8,120 nt of DNA from contig CAZHKH010000072.1 in NCBI GenBank assembly GCA_964532515.1, forward strand, positions 1 to 8,120, read 5' to 3'. Below, in pieces: positions 1-6,241 of this stretch. This DNA is from TMED161 sp964532515. GTDB lineage: Bacteria; Fidelibacterota; Marinisomatia; SCGC-AAA003-L08; D37C17. Made by a program: the position numbers and the translations under genes. Position 1 is the first letter of the stretch, and every line of letters begins with the position of its first letter. The notes beneath the pieces are model-generated. The model did not search any database. It was not told the origin of the DNA and worked only from the letters and a program-made list of their open reading frames with translations.

Positions 1-1203
1 GTTGCACGAAAATATTTTAATGGTACTTTAAAAAATACTTTAACTGTAACTGCAGGTTTAGGGGGAATGGGTGGAGCACAACCTCTGGCTGTAACTATGA
101 ATGAAGGGGTTAATATAACTGTTGAAGTAGATCCAGATAGAATAAAGAAAAGATTAGAAACAAAATATTTAGATACTTGGACAGATAATTATAATGATGC
201 TATTAATAAGGCGTTAAAATATAAAGAAGCTGGAGAGGCAATCTCAATTGGTTTATTAGCCAATATCACGGATACACTTCCAAATCTTATTAAGGATAAA
301 ATTATACCTGATATATTAACTGACCAAACATCTGCACATGATGAATTAAATGGTTACATTCCTAATGGCATGACGATTAATCAGGCAAATAATTTAAGGA
401 AGAGTAATCCAAAAGAATATATAGAAAAATCATATAAAAGTATGGGTTTGCATTGCAAGGCAATGTTAGAGCTTCAAAAAATGGGTTCTATTACTTTTGA
501 TTATGGTAATAATTTAAGAGGTCAAGCAAAAGATAATGCTGGAGTAGAAAATGCATTTGATTTTCCTGGTTTTGTCCCAGAATATATAAGACCACTTTTT
601 TGTGAAGTGAAAGGACCTTTTAGATGGGTTGCACTATCTGGTAATCCCGATGATATATATAAAACTGATGAGAAAGTTTTAGAGCTTTTCCCAGAAGATA
701 AGGCCTTAGAAAGATGGATAAGGATGGCGCAAGAAAAAGTAGCATTTCAAGGGTTACCAGCAAGAATATGCTGGCTAGGATATAGAGAAAGAAATATATT
801 TGGTGAAGCTATAAACAATATGGTTGCTGATGGAGAATTAGATGCTCCAATTGTAATTGGAAGAGATCATCTAGATGCAGGATCAGTTTCATCTCCAAAC
901 AGAGAAACAGAATCGATGAAAGATGGCTCAGATATTGTTGCAGATTGGCCAATATTAAATGCTTTATTAAGTACCTCTGGAGGAGCATCATGGGTATCTG
1001 TCCATAATGGGGGTGGTGTTGGAATTGGTTTATCAATTCATGCTGGACTAGTTATTGTTGCAGATGGAACAGATGAAATGAAAAATAGAATTAATAGAGT
1101 CCTCACAAATGATCCAGGGATAGGTGTTGCAAGACATGTTGATGCTGGTTATAGTAAAGCAATTCAAATAGCAGATGAAAGAAATCTGAAAATTCCAAAA
1201 TAA
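1..1203 (+). CDS. hutU: Urocanate hydratase (urocanase), C-terminal part; 5' end outside window
   Basis: Urocanase catalyses the NAD+-dependent hydration of urocanate to 4-imidazolone-5-propionate, the second step of histidine breakdown in the cytoplasm. The frame is open from base 1, so the ATG at 67 is internal: it lies inside the family motif GLGGMGGAQP. About 400 residues are present. Bacterial urocanases are about 550-560 residues, so roughly 155 N-terminal residues lie to the left. Visible signatures are the GMGGAQP dinucleotide-binding segment, FDYGNNLRGQA, QGLPARICW with the expected active-site Cys (codon 769-771), PIVIGRDHLDAGSVSSPNRETE, DGSDIVADWPILNALL, and the Gly-rich HNGGGVGIG. 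The stop is TAA at 1201-1203. hutI begins one base later, so the two are almost certainly co-transcribed. No frame damage is seen here, in contrast to hutI downstream. The family call is very secure. Confidence 0.97.
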   Translation, partial: VARKYFNGTLKNTLTVTAGLGGMGGAQPLAVTMNEGVNITVEVDPDRIKKRLETKYLDTWTDNYNDAINKALKYKEAGEAISIGLLANITDTLPNLIKDKIIPDILTDQTSAHDELNGYIPNGMTINQANNLRKSNPKEYIEKSYKSMGLHCKAMLELQKMGSITFDYGNNLRGQAKDNAGVENAFDFPGFVPEYIRPLFCEVKGPFRWVALSGNPDDIYKTDEKVLELFPEDKALERWIRMAQEKVAFQGLPARICWLGYRERNIFGEAINNMVADGELDAPIVIGRDHLDAGSVSSPNRETESMKDGSDIVADWPILNALLSTSGGASWVSVHNGGGVGIGLSIHAGLVIVADGTDEMKNRINRVLTNDPGIGVARHVDAGYSKAIQIADERNLKIPK

Positions 1204-1204
1204 A

Positions 1205-2422
1205 ATGATAACAAAAATATATAATATTAAGAGTTTAATAACTTATGATAAATCAATTGAAGATGTTATTTCAAAAAATATAGATACCATATTAATAAAA
1301 GATGATAAAATTTACAGTATAGATTATTCTAGAAATGATATTAAAGTAGACAAAGAAATAGATGCTAATAATAGTGTGATTACTCCAGGCTTTATTGATT
1401 CTCATACACACCTTATATTTTCTTCAAATAGAGCTGATGATTTTAATAGACGTATTTCTGGAGATACATATTTAGAAATTGCAAAATCTGGAGGTGGAAT
1501 AAAATCTTCCATAGATTCAATCCGATAATCTTCTAAAGATTAAATCTTAAATAAATGCAAAATTCAAATTAATTATTTTTTAAGAAATGGCACCACTACA
1601 GTTGAGGCAAAATCAGGTTATGGATTAACTTTAAAAGATGAGATTAAAAGTTTAGAGATCATCAAAGAATTAAATGATTTAACAGATATTGATTTAATCC
1701 CAACTTTCATGGGAGCTCATGATTTCCCAAATGAGATAAAAAAAAGATCATCTTATGTTGATCTTGTATGCAATGAAATGATCCCTGAAGTATCATCAAA
1801 AAAATTAGCTGAATTTTGCGATGTATTTTGTGAGAATGGTTATTTTGATCATGACCAAACTCTAAAAATATCAGAATCAGCAAAAAAATATGGTTTAACA
1901 ATGAAACTTCATGCAGATGAATTTAAAGATTCTAATGCAGCATATTTAGCTGGTGAAATTAAAGCAATTTCGGCTGATCATCTAATGAAATCAAATTTAG
2001 ATGGATTGAAAAATATGGCAAAAAATAATGTTATAGCAACCTTACTACCAGCGACTACTTTATTTTTAGGAATGAAGACTTATGCAAATGGAAGAGCGAT
2101 GATAGATGTTGGCTGTGATGTTGCAATTGCATCTGATTATAATCCTGGATCAAATACAATATACTCATTACCATCTATAATGGCTTTGTCTTGTTTGTAT
2201 TGCGGTCTATCAATAAATGAATCTTTTAAGGCGGTTACATACAATGCAGCAAAATCTATAAATAGAGAAGATTCAATTGGTTTAATCGAAAAGGGTTATA
2301 CCGCAGATATATTATTTTGGGATATAGATAATATTAATGAGATCCCTTATTGGTTTAACTCTGATAGGTTAGCAGCTGTAATAAAAAATGGAAAATTAAT
2401 TTTCCAAAATGATATTAACTAG
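1205..2422 (+). pseudogene. hutI: Imidazolonepropionase, full length but interrupted by two in-frame TAA codons
   Basis: HutI is an amidohydrolase-superfamily metalloenzyme that hydrolyses 4-imidazolone-5-propionate to N-formimino-L-glutamate, the third step of histidine degradation. The frame from ATG 1205 to TAG 2420-2422 would give 405 residues, normal for the family. Expected metal ligands are present: HTH (residues 67 and 69), LHADE (His236), SADH (His259) and ASDYNPGS (Asp311). Also present are NRADDF, GGGIKSS, TTTVEAKSGYG, PTFMGAH and VDVFCENGYF-like segments. Codons 108 (1526-1528) and 113 (1541-1543) are both TAA. From the Arg before the first stop to GTTTVE the spacing matches the family pattern as I recall it, residue for residue, so each stop replaces one amino acid and there is no indel. 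As read, only a 107-residue stub with the HTH motif is made. The fragment from ATG 1709 lacks that motif. Both stops could be sequencing or assembly errors. There is no clear Shine-Dalgarno; the start lies 1 bp after hutU. Confidence 0.9.
1526..1548. repeat. Compact inverted-repeat cluster containing both hutI stop codons
   Basis: TAATCTT (1526-1532), the spacer CTA, and AAGATTA (1536-1542) form a perfect 7-bp inverted repeat. AAGATT (1536-1541) also pairs with a second AATCTT copy (1543-1548) across a single base, giving a competing 6-bp palindrome. A third AATCTT lies just upstream at 1503-1508. The first TAA stop is the outer end of the left arm. The second TAA straddles the junction of the two palindromes. 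The arrangement is read directly from the sequence. It is too AT-rich and too short to be a convincing terminator, and it lies inside an interrupted coding frame. Confidence 0.7.
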
Positions 2423-2764
2423 CATTACTATATCTAATATATTGTATTCACTATCTTGATTTAAATCAGAACATTCACAATCATCCAACATAATATCTAA
2501 GATACAATTATTCATATTATATATAATATCAATCACATTTTGACTGCTATCACTATTACAATCACCAAGTAATGAATCATTAAAAATATTTGCTCCTATA
2601 TCACGGATAGATCCATCTGGATCTAGTTGTTCAGGGTTTCCTGAATCTATACAAGGAGATAGGGAGGAATAGTTAAAGTTTTCATTATCAAAATCAATAA
2701 AAAGTGGATCTTCATATATTAAATCAATTCCTGGTGATGGCTCCCACGGAGTCCAGATGTTTCC
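2396..2764 (-). other. C-terminal segment of the beta-helix gene beyond the in-frame TGA, with two dockerin-like repeats
   Basis: This stretch has no ATG-initiated ORF of its own and could be taken for intergenic DNA. Read in the frame of the upstream beta-helix gene it encodes 122 sense codons with no further stop before TAA at 2396-2398. Repeat 1 begins GDCNSDSSQNVIDII and repeat 2 begins SDLNQDSEYNILDIVMLVN. Asp and Asn occupy the positions that bind calcium in type I dockerin and EF-hand loops, although the Gly at loop position 6 is replaced by Ser in both. Such a terminus usually serves as an anchoring, calcium-binding or sorting tail on secreted proteins. The precise partner is unknown. 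Confidence 0.75.
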
Positions 2765-3280
2765 TCAGCCAGGACAATTTTCCATAAAATCATATTCACC
2801 ATTATTCCAAGAATTGCAATAAGATATATTACAAATAGGTATTTCTGTAACAATAGCCAAACCATAGGTAGTATTATTCACAAAATTAGAATTACTAATA
2901 TTTACATTAGATTCATCCATGAGTTTAATACCCATATTATTATTAATAAAATTACAATTTTCAACAGTTCCTGTAGATGTCCCCGCATAATTAAGTCCAT
3001 CATATCCACCATTAATTATTGAGCAGTACTTTATATCTAAATTACATGGATAGTCATCTGTGCCATAAACCCATACACCCGTTCCACTTTGCAAATCAAT
3101 AGTTGCACCTTGACCATCTATCATAATATTACCCTCGTATAGACCTAATCCTCCATAATAAGTTGAATCAGGGTTTAATATGAGATATTTATTATATTCA
3201 CCAAATGATGTTGCATTATCATATGTTTCTTGCAATGACGCCGATAATAATATGTTTAATATAAGTACTAAATAAATCAT
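2396..3280 (-). pseudogene. Secreted right-handed beta-helix protein with dockerin-like C-terminus, interrupted by one in-frame TGA
   Basis: The first 171 codons (2768-3280) start with a hydrophobic signal-like segment (MIYLVLILNILLSAS). They continue with NosD/pectate-lyase-like beta-helix repeats: GNIMIDGQGATIDL, KYCSIINGGYDGLNYAG, VENCNFINNNMGIKL, ISNSNFVNNTTYGLAI and ISYCNSWNNGEYDF. Codon 172 is TGA (2765-2767). The frame then stays open for 122 codons to TAA at 2396-2398 and carries the expected family ending: EDPLFIDF (190-197), SPCIDSG (208-214), DPDGSIRDIGA (220-230) and two EF-hand-like dockerin-type repeats near 239-259 and 272-292. That ending shows the TGA interrupts one gene. The likely location is the cell surface or periplasm; the ligand or substrate is unknown. 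No catalytic residues can be assigned. The last 27 bp overlap hutI convergently. The signal segment lacks the usual N-terminal lysines, so the true start is uncertain. Sequencing error at the TGA remains possible. Confidence 0.82.
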
Positions 3281-3331
3281 ACCATAAAATAAGTAAAATT
3301 TCAGATAAAATAAAATTTTTATAGTAACAAC

Positions 3332-3895
3332 TTATTTCAATAATCGTCGATAATATTCAAAGGAAAATTTAGAATCATACCATTTTGGAAAAATTTTAAC
3401 TATACTCACTTTATTTGAAAATTTTTTTGAAACCCCACTTTTTACATGACCTGTCACAAATTCAAAATTTTGCTTTTTACACCAATTAATATAAATCATT
3501 TTAAGAATTTTTGAATATCCAAATTTTTTTCTATAAGTAGAACTAACTAGAAACATATAAGTATATATCGTATTTTTTTTACCAAGATTTGTATCGTAAT
3601 GTGACCATGATTTTGCTGAAAAAACTTCAAGAGGGACTCCTATAATAAATCCAATAATTTCATTATTTAATCGTGCTATAAAGGGGTAGGTGTTTCTATT
3701 AAAATATTTTTTAATATTATTATTATTTATTAATGCATTTTCTCCATATAAAGAATGTAACTCTTTAGATAAATTAATAATTTGGATTGAATCAACTAAA
3801 CCTATTTCCTTGATTAGCTCTATTCTAAGATTATTAGATGATTCAGCAATTATTTCTAATTTTGAATCTGACTCTTTACTATTTAGTGAATTCAT
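3332..3895 (-). CDS. GNAT-like N-acetyltransferase
   Basis: The product is 187 residues and looks like a GCN5-related N-acetyltransferase, which moves acetyl from acetyl-CoA to an amine. The first 45 or so residues are polar. The core follows: YPFIARLNNEIIGFIIGVPLE (about 70-90) fits the beta2-beta3 strands, IYTYMFLVSSTYRKKFGYSKIL (about 110-131) fits beta4 plus the acetyl-CoA pyrophosphate loop, and FVTGHVKSG (about 146-154) fits beta5. The loop motif (Q/R-x-x-G-x-G/A) is degenerate here, reading K-K-F-G-Y-S. The C-terminus FEYYRRLL resembles the end of several uncharacterised members. No substrate can be assigned. It lies 51 bp upstream of the beta-helix gene on the same strand and is divergent from pyrF. 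There is no clear Shine-Dalgarno before ATG 3895-3893. It ends in TAA, showing that TAA is a working terminator in this genome. Confidence 0.7.
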   Translation of the reverse strand: MNSLNSKESDSKLEIIAESSNNLRIELIKEIGLVDSIQIINLSKELHSLYGENALINNNNIKKYFNRNTYPFIARLNNEIIGFIIGVPLEVFSAKSWSHYDTNLGKKNTIYTYMFLVSSTYRKKFGYSKILKMIYINWCKKQNFEFVTGHVKSGVSKKFSNKVSIVKIFPKWYDSKFSFEYYRRLLK

Positions 3896-3974
3896 AGGCC
3901 CTATTACGTATTTTTATATTTAAATATCATATAATAATATTTAATAACTTTTTTATTTTTTAAATTTACTAATT
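3896..3974. promoter_or_regulatory. Divergent intergenic region between the GNAT gene and pyrF; probable promoters
   Basis: These 79 bases are the only divergent gap in the window, so promoters for the leftward GNAT/beta-helix pair and the rightward pyrF run should lie here. A TATAAT hexamer occurs at 3930-3935, about 40 bases before the pyrF start. The nearest -35-like sequence, TTACGT at 3904-3909, is 20 bases upstream of it, which is longer than ideal. The region is almost pure A+T, so such hexamers are expected by chance. No riboswitch, attenuator or operator palindrome was recognised. Confidence 0.35.
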
Positions 3975-4778
3975 ATGAATGATAATTTTAATCAAAGACT
4001 GCAAAAAATAAGTTTAGCGAAACAGAGCAAATTATGTATTGGTCTTGATATAGATCCTGATAGAATGCCAGATCATATGGATAAAAGTATTTTAGGTATA
4101 GAATCCCATTTAAAAGCAATCATCGATTCTACAACTGATTTCTGTTTAGCTTATAAATTAAATATGGCATTCTATGAACAGTTTGGTTATAAAGGTTATG
4201 AGCTAATGGAAAAGATTGTTTCATATATTGATAAAAGAAATATAACAATTGCAGATGGAAAAAGGGGCGATATAGGAAACACAACAAAAAAATATGCCAT
4301 CTCTATTTTTGATACTATGGGCTTTGATTCAATTACAGTTTCTCCCTATATGGGGTCAGATTCAATCTTACCATTCATTCAAAATAAAAAAAAGGGTACA
4401 TTTGTATTATGTTTAACATCAAATGATAGCGGGAAAGAAATTCAATTGTTTAAGAAGAATGGAAAATCAGTATATCAATATATCTCGATGCTAGCAAATG
4501 ATTTAAATAAGAATAATAATATTGGACTAGTTGTAGGTGCTACAAAACCTGACTTTATGAATGAAATTAGAAATTTAAATTCTTTACCATGGTTAATCCC
4601 TGGAATTGGAGCTCAGGGAGGAGATCTAGAACAATCTGTTACAATTTCTAATAATAATAATTCACTAGGAATTATTAATGTATCAAGAGGGATAATATTT
4701 GCAGGGGATTGTAGTATAAATGATATAAATAATGCAGCTAAATTATATAATGATAAAATTAACAATATAGTTAAATGA
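3975..4778 (+). CDS. pyrF: Orotidine 5'-phosphate decarboxylase (type 2)
   Basis: PyrF decarboxylates OMP to UMP, the last step of de novo pyrimidine synthesis, in the cytoplasm. The 267-residue length and motif spacing match the type 2 (longer) OMP decarboxylase subfamily rather than the roughly 230-residue E. coli form. Visible signatures are CIGLDIDPDRMP (21-32), the first substrate-binding Lys in YKLN (61), the catalytic Asp-Lys-Asp cluster in ADGKRGDIGNT (Asp94, Lys96, Asp99), VSPYMGSDSI (122-131), VVGATKP, the phosphate-binding PGIGAQGGD (209-217), and VSRGI (236-240). It is the first gene of a rightward run. Its TGA stop overlaps the pyrE start as ATGA, so the two are translationally coupled and catalyse consecutive reactions. 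No Shine-Dalgarno is evident before the ATG. The gene appears intact and the call is very secure. Confidence 0.96.
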   Translation: MNDNFNQRLQKISLAKQSKLCIGLDIDPDRMPDHMDKSILGIESHLKAIIDSTTDFCLAYKLNMAFYEQFGYKGYELMEKIVSYIDKRNITIADGKRGDIGNTTKKYAISIFDTMGFDSITVSPYMGSDSILPFIQNKKKGTFVLCLTSNDSGKEIQLFKKNGKSVYQYISMLANDLNKNNNIGLVVGATKPDFMNEIRNLNSLPWLIPGIGAQGGDLEQSVTISNNNNSLGIINVSRGIIFAGDCSINDINNAAKLYNDKINNIVK

Positions 4779-5335
4779 AAAATAAAATTTATAATTTATT
4801 AGTTGAAAAAGGTGCCGTTATGACAGGACATTTTGTATTAACATCTGGCCTGCATAGTAATAAGTATATAGAAAAATTCAGAGTTCTGGAGGATCCAGTA
4901 TCGCTTGAGATAATCTGCAAAGAGATGTCAATAAAATTTAATGATATAGATATTGTTGTAAGTGCTGCCATAGGTGGAATTTTATTAAGCTCTGGAGTAG
5001 CCAAAGAGCTAGGAGTGAAAGGTATTTTTTGTGAGAGAGTAGATGGGCAATTAACTTTTAAAAGAGGCTTTACAATTCCAGAAGCTTCTAATGTATTAAT
5101 TGTAGAAGATATAGTTACAACGGGTGGCTCTATAAAAGAAATAATTACATTATTAAAAAATCAAAAAATTAATATTACTGGTATTTGCAGTTTAGCTCAT
5201 AGAGGAAATGATATAGATTTTGGTTATATCTATAAGCCACTAGTTAAAATAGATATTGATACTTGGAAAGAGGACATGCTTCCAGATTGGCTATCAGATA
5301 TACCTATAACAAAACCTGGGAGTACAGGAAAATAG
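4775..5335 (+). CDS. pyrE: Orotate phosphoribosyltransferase
   Basis: PyrE joins orotate to PRPP to form OMP, the substrate of PyrF encoded just upstream. The product is 186 residues, typical of the short bacterial form. It shows TGHFVLTSGLHSNKYIEKF (17-35), AAIGGILLSSGVAKELG (64-80), IFCERVDGQLTFKRGF (84-99), and the PRPP-binding signature VLIVEDIVTTGGS (107-119) with its paired acidic residues. The C-terminus ends in ITKPGS. As I recall, many close homologues have a CPLC-type cysteine pair just before this KPGS; here it reads DMLPDWLSDIP, so the pair is absent. That pair is not part of the active site. The start ATG overlaps the pyrF stop by 4 bp and the stop is TAG at 5333-5335. The next gene starts one base later, indicating one transcript. 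Confidence 0.95.
   Translation: MKNKIYNLLVEKGAVMTGHFVLTSGLHSNKYIEKFRVLEDPVSLEIICKEMSIKFNDIDIVVSAAIGGILLSSGVAKELGVKGIFCERVDGQLTFKRGFTIPEASNVLIVEDIVTTGGSIKEIITLLKNQKINITGICSLAHRGNDIDFGYIYKPLVKIDIDTWKEDMLPDWLSDIPITKPGSTGK
5326..5329 (+). promoter_or_regulatory. Shine-Dalgarno-like AGGA for the cyclophilin gene
   Basis: AGGA lies 7 bases before the ATG at 5337, inside the last codons of pyrE. It is one of the few plausible Shine-Dalgarno sites in the window and supports the 5337 start. Most other starts here have no purine-rich site. Confidence 0.45.
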
Positions 5336-5336
5336 T

Positions 5337-6227
5337 ATGCGTTTAATATCTCTTTTTATTTGTTTCTTCCTTTTTTTTCAAGCTGGTATTAGCAAAGACA
5401 GCCTAAAGCTTAAGACTGATTTTTTTAAGGATTTAAAATTAAATCCTGTTGATATTGAACTAGAAGATATACTGACGACGCAACCACTAAAAGAATATGC
5501 TGGTGAAAATACTTATATTACTAAAAATCAAATCGATTCAATAAAGTTAGTTGCAAAGAATTATATCCCATCTGAAGTATCAGTGCTCGATACTATTATC
5601 ATAGAAACAACAAAAGGAATAATAAAATTAAAATTTTTTTCAGATGCAGCTCCCGCACATTGCTTGAATTTTAAAAAATTAGCAAATAGCGGCTATTATG
5701 ACAATACAACCTTTCATAGGGTAATAAAAGATTTTATGATTCAAGGTGGAGATATCTTATCTAGAGATTCAGATAGAGATAATGATGGATTAGGTGGACC
5801 AGGGTGGAAAATTAATGAAGAGTTTAATAGTATTTCACACAAACGAGGAATTCTATCAATGGCGAGGGGCCCATCTCCAAATTCAGCGGGGAGCCAATTT
5901 TTTATTTGCGTAAAGGATGCTCCTTGGTTAAATCAAAAATACACAGTTTTTGGAGAGGTTGTTGAGAATATCCACATTATAGATTTTATAGTTGATACTC
6001 CAACAGATTACATCGTCGCAAAGACTCAGTGTATGAATCAAATACCATCAAATGTAGATGAAAATAATTGGATTAAATTAATTGATCCTAAAACAAATGA
6101 GTATTTATTCTCAAAAATTCCAGATGGGAAAAATAAAACTGACTACTATAGAAAAATGATGAAAAAATTAAGAAGCGATAATCCCTCAGCACCTGTTTTA
6201 ATAAAAAAAATAAGAGTTAAAGATTAG
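5337..6227 (+). CDS. Secreted cyclophilin-type peptidyl-prolyl cis-trans isomerase
   Basis: The 296-residue product should catalyse proline isomerisation during folding of exported proteins. Residues 1-19 form a signal peptide (basic start MRL, hydrophobic ISLFICFFLFF, then AGIS) with no lipobox cysteine, so it is probably periplasmic. Residues 20-83 are a polar stretch with no recognised domain. The cyclophilin domain spans about 84-225. The key residues are FHRV (Arg128), FMIQGGD (Phe133, Met134, Gln136), SMARGPSPNSAGSQFFI (to 190) and Trp197 in APWLNQKYTVFG. The His of human cyclophilin A after the tryptophan is Tyr here, common in bacterial members. An acidic insert (DSDRDNDGLGGPGW, 144-157) sits between the two halves of the active site. 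A 70-residue basic C-terminal extension follows. The gene lies 1 bp after pyrE and 14 bp before dsbD, so a shared transcript with a disulfide-handling protein fits a role in envelope folding. Confidence 0.93.
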   Translation: MRLISLFICFFLFFQAGISKDSLKLKTDFFKDLKLNPVDIELEDILTTQPLKEYAGENTYITKNQIDSIKLVAKNYIPSEVSVLDTIIIETTKGIIKLKFFSDAAPAHCLNFKKLANSGYYDNTTFHRVIKDFMIQGGDILSRDSDRDNDGLGGPGWKINEEFNSISHKRGILSMARGPSPNSAGSQFFICVKDAPWLNQKYTVFGEVVENIHIIDFIVDTPTDYIVAKTQCMNQIPSNVDENNWIKLIDPKTNEYLFSKIPDGKNKTDYYRKMMKKLRSDNPSAPVLIKKIRVKD

Positions 6228-6241
6228 GTTTATTTGATAGA

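Noticed and set aside
67..69. ATG at 67 as the hutU start
   Set aside because: The frame is open to base 1 and the codons before it (VTAGLGG) belong to the conserved urocanase motif.
809..1036. Minus-strand open frame inside hutU
   Set aside because: Low-complexity Leu/His-rich translation, wholly inside a strongly conserved gene on the other strand.
1526..1548. Intrinsic terminator or attenuator in hutI
   Set aside because: The stems are 6-7 bp of almost pure A-T with loops of 1-3 bases and no following T-run, so they would be weak hairpins. They lie within a conserved coding frame.
1709..2422. Separate functional gene starting at ATG 1709
   Set aside because: It is the C-terminal 237 residues of HutI and lacks the HTH metal-binding motif. 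The sequence between 1544 and 1708 in the same frame is clear HutI (TTTVEAKSGYG), so the ATG is internal.
1526..2767. Alternative genetic code (TAA or TGA read as sense)
   Set aside because: TAA ends hutU and the GNAT gene, TGA ends pyrF and dsbD with overlapping starts, and TAG ends hutI, pyrE and the cyclophilin gene. Tryptophan is encoded by TGG throughout.
2765..2767. Selenocysteine insertion at the TGA
   Set aside because: The protein is a beta-helix with no redox motif at this position, and no selenocysteine family or obvious hairpin just downstream was recognised.
3690..3923. Plus-strand open frame opposite the GNAT gene
   Set aside because: The translation has no recognisable motif and is the complement of the supported acetyltransferase.
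3905..3970. Possible origin-like or regulatory AT-rich repeats before pyrF
   Set aside because: Only simple AT-rich sequence is seen, with no DnaA-box-like 9-mers or repeated units beyond what base composition predicts.
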